From Trema orientale (lineage: Eukaryota > Streptophyta > Magnoliopsida > Rosales > Cannabaceae): 64,000 bases of DNA. Below, one piece after another: positions 1 through 11,928 of this stretch; position 1 is the first letter of the stretch, and every line of letters begins with the position of its first letter. Under the pieces are notes generated by a model that worked only from the letters and a program-made list of their open reading frames with translations, was not told where the DNA came from and searched no databases. Where the stretch lies: NCBI GenBank assembly GCA_002914845.1, contig JXTC01000038.1:335466-399465 (forward strand), given 5' to 3'. A program made the translations under genes and the position numbers.

Positions 1-2530
1 ACAACCAATTATATTCCCCCATAAGTTTTTGTATTTTTTAAAAAAAGGGTCCATGATACGGATGCAATAGGATGGGTCTGGGCCGACTTTCAAATTCTCA
101 TCCTCGAACCTGGTCCCGTGATCATTTTTACATCTTATTCCAGTATTATTTCTCATTTATTGATTTTCGGTGCAGTTTCAAAGAATCCCCGTTGGGGATA
201 GCAAGTTTTGGCACATACGTTCACCTTATTAGAGAGAAACAACTTGATTAATGGGTCAACTATATTTATGTTTAGTCTAAATTAGTTCATTAACAATCAA
301 ATTTCATATATATGCTTGCGTCCTCATATGCTTAAATCTAATTAATATACTTTGGAGTCAACGTCCCAACTAGTGCCTATCCGTTAATAATCACTTCCAC
401 GATGAAGATTTCATTATCTCCACTTTAAACTTTCTCCAACTAAGGTGATATCGCATTATTTTGCACTTTAAACTTTCTCCAAGATGATACTACTATTTGC
501 TTTTAATGGCGTTTAGTAATAATGTATTAGAATAGCAGCTAATCGCCTCGAAAGAGCAGCGACTATCAAATTTAGTCATTTCTTATAATTGAGTTCCGTA
601 CCACTTTACTCTCTTTTTCCTCCTCATTTTCTTTGGCTAAATAGGGCAAAAATAATATTTTAATTCTACAATGAATAAATATTGTTTTGTTGGGATTAAT
701 TACTGTACGAAATGAATAGATATGTATAGAATATTACAATTTATACATCCGGCCAAGCGCTGGGATTTTAAGATACATATCAGTGGAATTTGGCCAAAGG
801 TATCTTTCTGAGTGGGACCCTGTTAATTGGTCGGTTGTCATCTCCATCAAATTGACGTGTACTCGAGGTTCCTTCCCTCCCTCAAATCATGGCTAGTAAG
901 AATTTTACTGTAATAATATTGTTGATAGAACCAACCACATTAAGTTTAGTGCCAACTATGATCATGCATATTTGCTTGCATAGCCTTACCAAATTAATAT
1001 TAATCTTAATTAGTTTCTTTTCAGTAAAGTGTACATATTCAAGTTACTGCAATAGAATTCGATGAGTATTAAAATGAAACAACTTATAAGTATGTAATTA
1101 AGTATATATATATATATGTTGTTTTCCTTGATGTTCTGAAATTAACTAAAATTAATGATGTATAAAAAATTACATTTATATAGTTTAGTCCACTAGTTCT
1201 CATCCATTCCAATCGAATTTCTATTCAAATTGGTGTTTGTTTCAATATTTCAGTTTTTTCATTTCAATGATCTATTTAAATAGTTGTTTGTTTTAACAAT
1301 TCCATGTTTCTGATTCTAATGGCCCATTCTTTTTTTTTCGCAATTAGAATTAACTTCTGTCTTGATATCATAATATACAGCCTTATTTTTGAACTGTTCT
1401 TCCAGTGATTTAAATTTTTTTCATTTAAATTATAACATATTTTATTTTATCACATGTTCAAATGTCTCCCACTCAAATTAAAACACATTTTCATTCCATC
1501 AGTTTAAATGTGCCTATTCGAATGGAACCACTGCCTAGAATTTTTCTTAATAAGTTTTGTCCAGGCAAAACTATATATTCTAGGGAGGTCGTACTATCTA
1601 AAGAAAGTGTTTAGGCACGCATGACCTTGATCTTATATAGTCTTATAGTTACTCGCCTAAAGTGTTTAGTTGGGTGTTGGTGTTATTTGTTGCTTTTGAG
1701 TTGTACTTATGTTTTGTGATTGTTTGTATTTTTATTTTTTTACAAATATATCTAGTGTTTTTGAGCTGGTCAGGGCGATACTTGGGTACCTATTTCGTTG
1801 AGATTTCTATTCTTTAGCATGTTAATTCTCGCGTGGATATAGCTATTGCTCAAAAAGAAAATTCCTAATTTATAATTTTTCTCTAAGCCTATGAATAATA
1901 AATGTTTTAAATGTTCTAAAATGCTCTTTTAATTACTCTTTCTCTTCACTGCCTAGGCCTTCCACTGATAGCACTTCCACTGTTGAGTCATACTCTTCTC
2001 CAACGAGCAGCAAGTGACCAGGCGACCACCCGAGACTCATCTTTGACGATTTGCAATGACTAACGCACAAACCATCTCTAACAACAAGCAACAACCACCT
2101 CAAGCGGCGAGCAATGATTCACCTGTGGACATTCTTTTCTCTCTAGCGTGGTGGGAAGGTAGTGAAAAAATATGTATATGATGAGCATGGCAAGGAGGTT
2201 GTGAGAAAACAACAATAATTAAAACAAGATTCAAACCACGATGAAAAATTGTTGAGAAAATAACGAGTAGACATGATTGAGTAATAAGTGATAAGAAAGC
2301 GCCAAGAACCCACCTAATAAAATTAGAGAAAATGTTGAGAGCCATTCGAATGTACGAGGCACAAACACAAGCTAGCTCCGAACCACAGAGAAAATTAAGA
2401 TTGAGATCCCATAGACTAAAACGACATAAACACGAAAATAGAGTCAATATTGAGCAGACAACGGGGACGTAAAGAACCTAGGGAGAAAATTTTAACACTT
2501 TTAAGGGAAAAATGAGCAAAATATAAGAGT
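1..2530. other. AT-rich intergenic DNA, no gene seen
   Basis: No reading frame here has protein-like composition or a recognisable domain. A 115-codon open frame on the - strand (2100-2447) is rich in Leu, Phe, Cys and Ser with no motif, and I take it as chance. The stretch holds short TA microsatellites (around 1105-1118) and T-rich runs. Confidence 0.6.
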
Positions 2531-2564
2531 AATGCTAGGGATACCAAAAATTTACATTACATTA

Positions 2565-3560
2565 TGTGGTCAAGGATTAAAATGTCCATGTCGATGCGGA
2601 GGTTTTATTTTACGGATATTATCAAAGTCGAATATATTTCGGAAAAATACCGAAATTTATTTTAAAACTCAAAATTTTCAAGAAAAATCTAAAAAAATTA
2701 AAACAAGTGATATTGCATAATTTATATTAGTTTCTATTTAAAGAAAAAAAACATATTTACACTTTTTAATATAATAATATATATGTATATAGTAGAAAAA
2801 TGACTAAATTTTATAGAACAATTTTAAAATCAGAATACATATATCACACTATTTTATTTAATACATCTTATATAAATATCTTATAAATTATAAATAGTTC
2901 TTAATTACATTGAAAATAAATAAAAATCATTGATAATATAGAACAGTTCAAATATATTCAATATCAAAACGAGTTTCTATGAGGTTAAAAGTCATATGAA
3001 AAATTCTTGTCTTGGTCTAAACAATATCTTTCCCAAGTTATTCTGCTTGAGTAGTTTTGAAGATAGTTATTTATAGACCACATATATGTTAACTAATCTC
3101 TTCCAACAATAGACCTATAAATTGGGTAATTTGAATTTACCCAATTTGATGAATATTATAAAAATTCTCATTAAATACAAGTAATTTCAAAACTTTGTCA
3201 ACATATTGTAGAGAGAGAACTATGATTTATTTTTATATTCTTTACCATAATTTTTTGTAGAAAAAAAAAAAGAAGACTTAGAAAAAAAAATTCGACATTT
3301 CTGTCGATATTTCAAAATGTTGATGATATTGTCGTGACAATATCCATAAATATCTCGATATTAGCTCTTTTTTATCTTCATTTTACCGATATCGACATAT
3401 CTTTGATATTATTGACATTTTATGAATATTTTACAGATACGAGAAAAAAATATCTATCCAACCCATATCAATGTCGAAACTTCAAAATATGGATATTGTC
3501 GCGATAATGTCGACAAATATTCCGATATTTTAATCTATGGATGTGATATCCATTTCAATC
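2565..3560. repeat. CGATAT-rich dispersed repeat, copy 1
   Basis: The stretch is saturated with variants of GATATT, CGATAT, GTCGAC and TCGAAAT. Its two ends share an inverted ATTAAAAT(G/A)TC-type motif (about 2578 and 3530), which suggests a decayed non-autonomous DNA element. A similar composition recurs at 48.8-50.1 kb. There is no coding capacity. The exact ends and family are inferred, not demonstrated. Confidence 0.4.
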
Positions 3561-3769
3561 ACTAAACTTTAATTAATTGTATGGTTACACTTTAAGATAA
3601 GATAGTAGTCGAAATAGATGTTATATTACTGTTGGTATAAATTTCTGGTACAAATTTTTAGTGTTTATCATTTCTTACATAAAATACATACATAAATTTG
3701 AAAAAGTTAACTGCAAAAAAAAAAAAAAGGAACAAAAAGAAAAAGAAAAAAAAAACCTAATAAAGGACA

Positions 3770-4100
3770 ATTTGCATAATAAACCTCAAGTTTGGACTCA
3801 TCCAAAATTATATCTAGCGATTTATAGTTAAAATCTCTTCAAATATATTTCTACCTCTGCTGTTCAAATGGAGTGATTTGTATGCTATTTGTTTTAAGTT
3901 ATTTTTAATAAGTTTTAAGTATAATTAAGGTATTTGTTAAGTTATTTTTAATAAGTTTTAAGTATAATTAAGGTATTCTCAATTGAGACTTTGTATTTAA
4001 TAAGAGACTTTTTAGTCAATTTGTATACAAATGTTAGATATTTAAAGAGATTTTAAATCTAAAAGTGTAATTTTGCAAAAGTCAAAACTTGGGTCATTCT
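3770..4100. repeat. Inverted-repeat (MITE-like) element
   Basis: The left part (about 3770-3845) and the reverse complement of the right part (about 4035-4105) align over about 65 bases. They share CAAGTTT, AAATTA and TTAAAATCTCTT blocks. The centre holds a 43-bp tandem duplication (3896-3938 and 3939-3981), a recent slip inside the element. No transposase is present. Superfamily not determined. Confidence 0.5.
3896..3981. repeat. 43-bp tandem duplication
   Basis: Two adjacent copies of an AT-rich unit containing AAGTTATTTTTAATAAG are essentially identical over about 40 bases. They lie inside the inverted-repeat element at 3770-4100. Confidence 0.7.
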
Positions 4101-4829
4101 TTAGAGTATACTCTATTAGAATTTTAGGATTTTAGAATGTGGTATAGGATTGTAACTAACCTACTGAGTAGGCATATTTAAACAAATTCGCCTTCGTAGT
4201 ATGCGGTCATTACAATGCTTTAAAAATCTAGCGGCTTGCACAAGAACGGTTACTATAAGCTGATCAAGAACAGACTTGGTGGGGTCACCAAATATATATA
4301 CTGATTTATAGTATTCTAGGCTTTGGAAATTCCAGATGTGTCTTTGAAAAAGACAGCCAAATTAGAGCAAGCTAGGACCAAATCTTGTTAAGATCTTATT
4401 TATATAACACATATATTTATGTACCCCTCCACACTTCAATAATTAGGGAGTCAAACTTAAACAGTGTGATATATACTGAAAATTCTCTCAGCAAGCTGCA
4501 TATTTTGCAATACCCTATACGTACCAGCAATATAAGGAAAAATAATAACAAAAGATTAGAGTTATAAATAGCGTACGTGTGGAGATGATCAGTCAGTTAA
4601 GTTTTATTTCCTTTTTTTCAGATATTACTGGCTAGAAAGATGAAATTTTATTAAATTGCAGCTCATCTACCAATAATGGTCCTCTTGTATACAAGTACAA
4701 TTTAACTAAAAGTCGCAATTTATGTAATTTTTTATTGAAAATTAGAAGAAACGAAGAGCACCAAAACCTTGCATCTATATTCCATCGCAAAAATTAAATA
4801 ATTGGATTACGTAAACAACGTTGATCTTT
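4100..4829. other. Intergenic DNA before the copia insertion
   Basis: AT-rich sequence with no recognisable gene or repeat. It ends at the GTAAT target duplication (4830-4834) of the copia element. Confidence 0.5.
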
Positions 4830-4834
4830 GTAAT

Positions 4835-5077
4835 TAATAAGAAAATAAAACTATGCTTAAAGCTTTGAACAGAATCTGTTTGATGAATGGCTTGATTGAA
4901 ATATCATAGCCTTATGATCTATATATTTATATTGAAATTATGAGTACAAGAGAAGCTATTTAACCGTGTAACAAATTGCTGTTAATGGCACTAACATCAA
5001 GTTTAACTAACTAACAGTTTGATAACTCATTAAAACATAAGCTAAACTAACTGCCACGTACACAGCCTTCTTCAATA
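4835..5077 (-). repeat. LTR 1 (3' LTR of the complete copy)
   Basis: The LTR begins at TAATAAG and ends at TTCAATA on the + strand, so its ends are TA...TA rather than TG...CA. The boundaries are fixed by the GTAAT duplication on the left and by the polypurine tract on the right. On the - strand a TATA-like TATAAATATATA lies at about 4918-4934. By eye it is identical to LTR 2. Confidence 0.93.
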
Positions 5078-5090
5078 GGCCCCCTCAAGC
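5078..5090 (-). other. Polypurine tract of the copia element
   Basis: On the - strand GCTTGAGGGGGCC directly precedes the LTR. This is the expected position of the plus-strand DNA primer in reverse transcription. The same tract recurs at 9598-9610. Confidence 0.85.
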
Positions 5091-5142
5091 GACACGGGGA
5101 TTAATCCAGAGTAAGCTTGTGACATAGAAACTAAAATCTTGG

Positions 5143-8100
5143 TTATGACAGAGGCTTAGTAAAAATGTCAGCGGTTTGATCTTCAGTTGGTATATATCGA
5201 ACATCTACATCACCTGCTGCTACTTTCTCTCGGATATAATGAACATCAATCTCAATATGTTTTGTTCTGGCATGAAACACTGGATTAGAAGCAAGAGACT
5301 TAGCTCCTGTATTGTCACACCAAAGTACTGCTGGTTTATTTTGAAGGCAAACTCCAATTTCTTTTAGCAGAGACTGAAGCCATACTAACTCTGTTGTTGC
5401 AGAGGCTAATGATCTGTATTCGGCTTCTGTGCTGGATCGAGCCACTACATGTTGTTTCTTTGAAGACCAATTAATCAAATTTCCACCAAGATAGATACAA
5501 TGACCACTTGTGGATTTGCGATCATCTAAACTACTAGCCCAATCAGCATCAGCAAATCCTTCTAATGAAAGAACTTGAGTTGATTTGAAAAATAGACCAA
5601 GACCAATAGTGCCATTAAGATACCTCAAAACTCGTTTGCATGCACTCCAATGATTTACTGTAGGAGCCTGCAAGTATTGACTCAACTTATTGACTGAAAA
5701 AGAAATATCTGGTCTGGTCATGGTGAGATACTGTAGGGCACCAACTGTACTTCGATACAATGTAGGTTGCTCAAACTCGGGACTGTCATTAAGTGAGAGT
5801 TTATTACCAAGAATCATTGGAGTAGAACATGGCTTTGCTCGATCCATGTTAGTTTTCTTAAGCAGATCTAAAGTATACTTAGACTGAGTTAAGTGTAGAC
5901 CATTGCTGCCTCGATGAGCTTCAAAACCAAGGAAATAATAGACTGATCCAAGAGTCTTTAGAGCAAAATTCTTATTAAGATCATTGATCACTTGTTGAAT
6001 ATCAGCATCACGTTCACCAGTTATGAGAATATCATCTGCATAAACTAGGAGAAGTAAAATTCTGCCATTTACTTTACAGAAAAATAAAGAACTATCAGAA
6101 ACAGAGTTCTTGAATCCCCATTTGAGCAAGGCGGACTTGAGTTTTTCAAACCAAGCTCGTGGAGCTTGTTTGAGTCCATACAGAGCTTTCTTTAATAGAC
6201 ACACATGAGTTAGTTTAGACTGATCAACAAAACTAGGAGGTTGTGTCATGTAAACTGTTTCTTTAAGATCCCCATTCAGAAAAGCATTATTGACATCAAT
6301 TTGCTTTACATCCCAATCTTGAGAAACAGCCAATGTGAAAATAACTCTGATAGTTGAAGCTTTGACAACTGGACTAAAAGTCTCAGAGAAATCCAATCCA
6401 GGAGTTTATTGAAATCCTTTAGCAACTAACCTTGCTTTAAACCTGTCAACAGACCCATCTGGTTTAAACATAGTTCGAAACACCCATTTGTTGTGAACAA
6501 CATTCAGTGTAGGTGAATAAGGAACCAAGGTCCATGTATTATTTCGAATTAGAGCAGCATATTCACTTTCCATTACAGCCTTCCACCTAGCATCAGACAA
6601 AGCGGCTTCTACACTATCTGGTTCTTGAGTAGAAGCAACCGTATCCTGAATAGCTGCATAGACCTTTGGCTTATAAATTCCAGCTTTGGACCTTGTGACC
6701 ATGGAATGAGTTGACAGAACAGAGGGTATAGTGGACTGAATAGAAGAGTTAGTAGGAACTGTAGTGGGAGGGACTACAGTGATAGGTTGGAACTGTTGTT
6801 GTGAAATCGCATCTGCTGTAGGAAGAACTGAACCAGCTGTGGAAAAAAAATTATTGGAGACACTAGATGAACAAAAATCATAAGTAGGAATAACAAATGG
6901 TAAACTAAAAGAAGTGTAGTTATAGGAAGAGACATCTAAGGTAGTAGACTTGAACAAACTGGTATATGGAAACTCAGTTTCATTGAATATCACACTTCTA
7001 GCTATATAGATTTTTCCTGAAGGATGAAGGCATCTATAACCCTTGTGAGACAAACTATAGCCAAGAAAAACACATTTGGACGTCCTAAAGTCAAACTTGT
7101 GACTATTGTAGGACCTAAGATAGGGAAAGCAGGCACAACCGAAGACTTTTAAGAATTTATAATCTGGTTTTTGAGTGTAAAGAAGTTCATAGGGAGAGAC
7201 ATTACCTGTATTAGGACTAGGCAATCTGTTAATCAAATAAACAGATGAAACAAAAGAATCCCACCAGAATTTTAAAGGTAACTGAGCCTGAGCTAAAAGA
7301 GTAAGACCAACTTCAACTATATGTAAATGTTTTCTTTCTGCCCGACCATTTTGTTGGTGTGTATTAGGACAAGGATGCCTAAATTGAATGCCTAAGGTCT
7401 GTAACAAGGGTAAGAAACTTCTATATTCTCCACCCCAGTCTGTTTGGAGACATTTTATTTTTTGATCAAAATGCCTTTCAACAAAGGTATTAAAATCAAC
7501 AAACAGCTTGAATGCATCTGATTTTTGTTTAAGAGGAAAAATCCATGTGTACTTAGTGTAATCATCTACAAAATGCATATAATATCTAAAACCCTCAGAT
7601 GTTACATATGGGGAAGGACCCCAAACATCTGAATGGACAAGCTCAAAGGGTGTAGTTGTTTTAGACTGAGAAAGAGGAAAATGAAACTGATGTAATTTGC
7701 CATATTGACAAGCATCACAGAACTGAAAATTCTTTATTGAAAAAGGACTTTGTACAATTGATAACACTCTTTGCAAGACTTGACTATTTGGATGGCCAAG
7801 CCTATTGTGCCATATATTTACATTGCTCACAGAGCTAGACACTTTATTGAAATCAGAAAGACTAGTTGCGTCAGAGCAACTATCAGTAGAAAACTGATCA
7901 GTTGTAGAACCGACATACACAATGGGGTGAAAAGCAGACAAAGTGATGGAAGGAGAGTGATTCAGGTTCAGCTGATACAATCCTTGTTTAAGAGTGCCCT
8001 GCAGCAGAGGCTTATTCGTAACTTTGTCCTTAACAACACAAGAATCAGAAGTAAATTCCACAGTAACATCATTATCCAAAGTAAACTGAGAAATACTGAT

Positions 8101-9336
8101 AAGATTCTTGGTAATTTGAGGAAAATGAAGAATATGATTAAGATGTAATGGCTTTGAAGATGGTAAAACAGATGAACCAATATGTGAAATTGACAATTTA
8201 GAACCATTACCAACAGTCAACTTCTCCTTGCCTTTGTAGTCGGACTGAAGAGTCAGATTGTTAAGTTCAGCAGTAACATGATTGGAGGCTCCACTATCCA
8301 AATACCAGGCACCATCATTAACAGTTGGAGTAGTAGCAACAAAAGCTTGATTAGCTTGATGCTGGCCAGAGGTTGCAGAAGAGTCAGGACCTTGGTAACT
8401 CAAATCAAAACACTGATAGCATTTGATAGCTAAATGCCCTGCTTTGCCACACACTTGACAGATTGGTTTGTTATTGTTGTTTCTGCCATTACCATGACCA
8501 GTACGGCCACCTCGACCACGATAGCCACCACGATAGCCACCACCAGACATAGAAGCACGAGAGTAGTTGGAATTTCCACCAGAGAATTGCTTGAGTTGTG
8601 GAATGTAGGAAGCATAGTTTACAGTAGGAGCCAAAAAATCACCTGTAGCAATTTGAAGCTGCTCCAAACGCATTTCTTGATTTTGAAGTAGAAACTGAAC
8701 TTCCTGGAGAGTCATCGATTCTTGACGAGAGGTAAGATTCACAACAACAGCTTCATACTCAGGGCCCAATCCGCCAAGAATATACAGAATAAGCTCATCA
8801 TCGGAGATAACTTGTCCAATAGCTAAGAGATTATCAGCAACACCACGCATTTTAAGTATATATTCATCAATAGAGAGTGAACCTTTCTTCAATGTCTGAA
8901 GGAGAAAACGAAGTTGAAGAGTTCGAGCTCTGGACTTCGTAGAGTTGAGCTGTTCAAGGACGCGCCAGATTTCAGCAGAAGTGTGGCACCGGACAACATG
9001 ACCAAGCATAGATTCAGTAATGGAGGCCAGCAACCAGCTCATAAGAAATTGATCAAGCCGAATCCAGGTTGTGTGATCTGGATTGTTAAGAGACTGGTGC
9101 GGATTAGCAGGATCGGCGATGAAAGCGTCTGGACGAGCCCGAGTGCCGAGAAGAAATCCTTCGAGATCGTGTGCTCGAACAGCAGGAAGTACTTGAGAAC
9201 GCCAATAACCATAGTTGCTACGATCAAGACGAAGAGGTAGAGGATTGAGAGTATTCGGAATCGCCATGGCTGGAAACGATGAACTTGAGGAAAGACTGGA
9301 CTGAGCAGAGGATGAACCAGAGGAAGACGACGCCAT
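5143..9336 (-). pseudogene. Copia gag-pol polyprotein, one in-frame stop
   Basis: A single frame runs from ATG at 9336 to a stop at 5143, broken once by TAA at 6406-6408, so the first part has 976 codons. Visible domains: gag (NYGYW at residues 41-45); CCHC knuckle C293-C296-H301-C306; protease DSGA at 347-350; integrase zinc site H510, H515, C540, C543; integrase D570, D633, E667. The RT begins near residue 930. After the stop come RT with YADD (about codons 119-122 of the second part) and RNase H with ADADW and STEAEY. The downstream part has no ATG at its head, so it is the rest of the same polyprotein. The stop replaces a residue in the KGFQ region of RT, and Gln CAA to TAA is the simplest change. 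Otherwise the frame looks intact. Such proteins act in cytoplasmic virus-like particles and in nuclear integration. Confidence 0.95.
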
Positions 9337-9340
9337 TGTT

Positions 9341-9354
9341 CGGCTCTGATACCA
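9341..9354 (-). other. Primer binding site (initiator tRNA-Met type)
   Basis: On the - strand TGGTATCAGAGCCG abuts LTR 2 with no spacer. This is the usual copia primer site complementary to initiator tRNA-Met. The gag ATG lies only four bases further on, so the element has almost no leader. Confidence 0.9.
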
Positions 9355-9597
9355 TAATAAGAAAATAAAACTATGCTTAAAGCTTTGAACAGAATCTGTT
9401 TGATGAATGGCTTGATTGAAATATCATAGCCTTATGATCTATATATTTATATTGAAATTATGAGTACAAGAGAAGCTATTTAACCGTGTAACAAATTGCT
9501 GTTAATGGCACTAACATCAAGTTTAACTAACTAACAGTTTGATAACTCATTAAAACATAAGCTAAACTAACTGCCACGTACACAGCCTTCTTCAATA
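9355..9597 (-). repeat. LTR 2 (shared middle LTR)
   Basis: This copy is identical by eye to LTR 1 over all 243 bases. It serves as 5' LTR of the complete copy and 3' LTR of the deleted copy. No target duplication separates it from either internal region, as expected for recombination within one element, or for an assembly artefact, rather than a second insertion. Confidence 0.93.
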
Positions 9598-10116
9598 GGC
9601 CCCCTCAAGCGACACGGGGATTAATCCAGAGTAAGCTTGTGACATAGAAACTAAAATCTTGGTTATGACAGAGGCTTAGTAAAAATGTCAGCGGTTTGAT
9701 CTTCAGTTGGTATATATCGAACATCTACATCACCTGCTGCTACTTTCTCTCGGATATAATGAACATCAATCTCAATATGTTTTGTTCTGGCATGAAACAC
9801 TGGATTAGAAGCAAGAGACTTAGCTCCTGTATTGTCACACCAAAGTACTGCTGGTTTATTTTGAAGGCAAACTCCAATTTCTTTTAGCAGAGACTGAAGC
9901 CATACTAACTCTGTTGTTGCAGAGGCTAATGATCTGTATTCGGCTTCTGTGCTGGATCGAGCCACTACATGTTGTTTCTTTGAAGACCAATTAATCAAAT
10001 TTCCACCAAGATAGATACAACGACCACTTGTGGATTTGCGATCATCTAAACTACTAGCCCAATCAGCATCAGCAAATCCTTCTAATGAAAGAACTTGAGT
10101 TGATTTGAAAAATAGA
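9598..10116 (-). pseudogene. Copia RNase H fragment, second copy
   Basis: This repeats 5078-5596 almost exactly, including the polypurine tract and the C-terminal part of RNase H. I see one difference (C at 10021 against T in the first copy), which changes the residue after Gly in the GHC motif. The coding part (9663-10116) is cut off at the unknown base 10117 and joins directly to gag sequence. Confidence 0.9.
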
Positions 10117-10117
10117 N
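10117..10117. other. Unknown base at the copia deletion junction
   Basis: The single N separates sequence matching the RNase H region (up to about 5596) from sequence matching the gag/protease border (from about 8317). About 2.7 kb present in the first copy is missing here. An N precisely at a repeat junction suggests a scaffolding or gap-filling joint as much as a biological deletion. Confidence 0.8.
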
Positions 10118-11137
10118 ATTAACAGTTGGAGTAGTAGCAACAAAAGCTTGATTAGCTTGATGCTGGCCAGAGGTTGCAGAAGAGTCAGGACCTTGGTAAC
10201 TCAAATCAAAACACTGATAGCATTTGATAGCTAAATGCCCTGCTTTGCCACACACTTGACAGATTGGTTTGTTATTGTTGTTTCTGCCATTACCATGACC
10301 AGTACGGCCACCTCGACCACGATAGCCACCACGATAGCCACCACCAGACATAGAAGCACGAGAGTAGTTGGAATTTCCACCAGAGAATTGCTTGAGTTGT
10401 GGAATGTAGGAAGCATAGTTTACAGTAGGAGCCAAAAAATCACCTGTAGCAATTTGAAGCTGCTCCAAACGCATTTCTTGATTTTGAAGTAGAAACTGAA
10501 CTTCCTGGAGAGTCATCGATTCTTGACGAGAGGTAAGATTCACAACAACAGCTTCATACTCAGGGCCCAATCCGCCAAGAATATACAGAATAAGCTCATC
10601 ATCGGAGATAACTTGTCCAATAGCTAAGAGATTATCAGCAACACCACGCATTTTAAGTATATATTCATCAATAGAGAGTGAACCTTTCTTCAATGTCTGA
10701 AGGAGAAAACGAAGTTGAAGAGTTCGAGCTCTGGACTTCGTAGAGTTGAGCTGTTCAAGGACGCGCCAGATTTCAGCAGAAGTGTGGCACCGGACAACAT
10801 GACCAAGCATAGATTCAGTAATGGAGGCCAGCAACCAGCTCATAAGAAATTGATCAAGCCGAATCCAGGTTGTGTGATCTGGATTGTTAAGAGACTGGTG
10901 CGGATTAGCAGGATCGGCGATGAAAGCGTCTGGACGAGCCCGAGTGCCGAGAAGAAATCCTTCGAGATCGTGTGCTCGAACAGCAGGAAGTACTTGAGAA
11001 CGCCAATAACCATAGTTGCTACGATCAAGACGAAGAGGTAGAGGATTGAGAGTATTCGGAATCGCCATGGCTGGAAACGATGAACTTGAGGAAAGACTGG
11101 ACTGAGCAGAGGATGAACCAGAGGAAGACGACGCCAT
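10118..11137 (-). pseudogene. Copia gag fragment, second copy
   Basis: From the ATG at 11137 this repeats the first copy's gag through the CCHC knuckle to the start of the protease linker, about 340 codons. By eye it is identical to the first copy in amino acids. The frame then runs through the N into unrelated RNase H sequence on the wrong frame. Protease, integrase and RT are absent, so at most a Gag protein could be made. Confidence 0.9.
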
Positions 11138-11141
11138 TGTT

Positions 11142-11155
11142 CGGCTCTGATACCA
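11142..11155 (-). other. Primer binding site of the outer copy
   Basis: The same TGGTATCAGAGCCG (- strand) lies directly next to LTR 3, four bases before the gag ATG at 11137. Confidence 0.88.
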
Positions 11156-11398
11156 TAATAAGAAAATAAAACTATGCTTAAAGCTTTGAACAGAATCTGT
11201 TTGATGAATGGCTTGATTGAAATATCATAGCCTTATGATCTATATATTTATATTGAAATTGTGAGTACAAGAGAAGCTATTTAACCGTGTAACAAATTGC
11301 TGTTAATGGCACTAACATCAAGTTTAACTAACTAACAGTTTGATGACTCATTAACACATAAGCTAAACTAACTGCCACGTACACAGCCTTCTTCAATA
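11156..11398 (-). repeat. LTR 3 (outermost 5' LTR), beside ALOG
   Basis: The copy is 243 bp and differs from LTR 1 and LTR 2 at three sites: A to G in the ATTATGAG stretch, A to G in GATAACTC, and A to C in TAAAACAT. GTAAT follows at 11399-11403. It ends about 550 bp upstream of the ALOG start codon and transcribes away from that gene. Confidence 0.93.
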
Positions 11399-11811
11399 GT
11401 AATTAATACACAACCAATTCAGTAAATATCATTTTCTTAAAACTAATTTTTATATAAAATATTGGTGACCGTTCAATATTTGAATTAATCAGCATGTAAC
11501 TCTCATTGTCATCAGATTTAGGAAATTAAATTGTGGTAGTTAGGCATTGTTTAGTTGAATAAAAGAGGCTTATGTTGACAAAAGCACATACAATTATTGT
11601 ATGCTTAATAGGGAAAAAAATTGAAACGTATAGTTAATTCAAAAAAAGGAGAACATATATAAACAAAAGATCGATGATGAAGAAAAAAAGATGAACGTAC
11701 AGAAAGGCAAACTTATTCGGCCCCATGCCATGTCTACTCAATAGGCCCATGATTTGATCTCCGGCTTCCTCCACTGATCCATCGTCCCCCCACTTCTCCC
11801 TATTCCTTTCA

Positions 11812-11832
11812 CCTCTCTCTCTCTCTCTCTCC
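11812..11832 (+). repeat. (CT)n tract in the ALOG leader or promoter
   Basis: About ten CT dinucleotides lie some 115 bp before the ALOG start codon, followed by poly-A blocks (11865-11880 and 11895-11911) and a G8 run. CT-rich tracts are common in plant 5' leaders. The transcription start was not determined. Confidence 0.7.
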
Positions 11833-11928
11833 ATTTTTTCAATTTTCTTACTATATTAATTAGCCAAAAAAAAAAAAAAATCCTCCAAAAGGAGAAAAAA
11901 AAAAAAAAAAAGGGGGGGGAATTCATTG

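Larger units (their letters stand above)
4830..11403 (-). mobile_element. Ty1/copia LTR retrotransposon, three-LTR structure
   Basis: Three 243-bp LTRs (4835-5077, 9355-9597, 11156-11398) flank two internal regions. The whole is bounded by the perfect 5-bp duplication GTAAT (4830-4834 and 11399-11403), so the array entered as one insertion or grew within one. It reads on the - strand: the 5' LTR is at the right, the primer site is next to it and the polypurine tract abuts the left LTR. Domain order protease-integrase-RT-RNase H is that of copia. The first internal copy is nearly complete. The second has lost about 2.7 kb of pol, with an unknown base (10117) exactly at the joint. Short LTRs and a gag start right beside the primer site resemble small plant copia lineages, but I do not assign a lineage. 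Confidence 0.95.

Noticed and set aside
2100-2447. 115-codon open frame on the - strand
   Set aside because: Biased to Leu, Phe, Cys and Ser, no domain, no splice or leader context; typical of chance frames in AT-rich plant DNA.
7771-8148. 125-codon + strand frame and other frames inside the copia body
   Set aside because: Shadow of the gag-pol frame on the other strand; no independent evidence.
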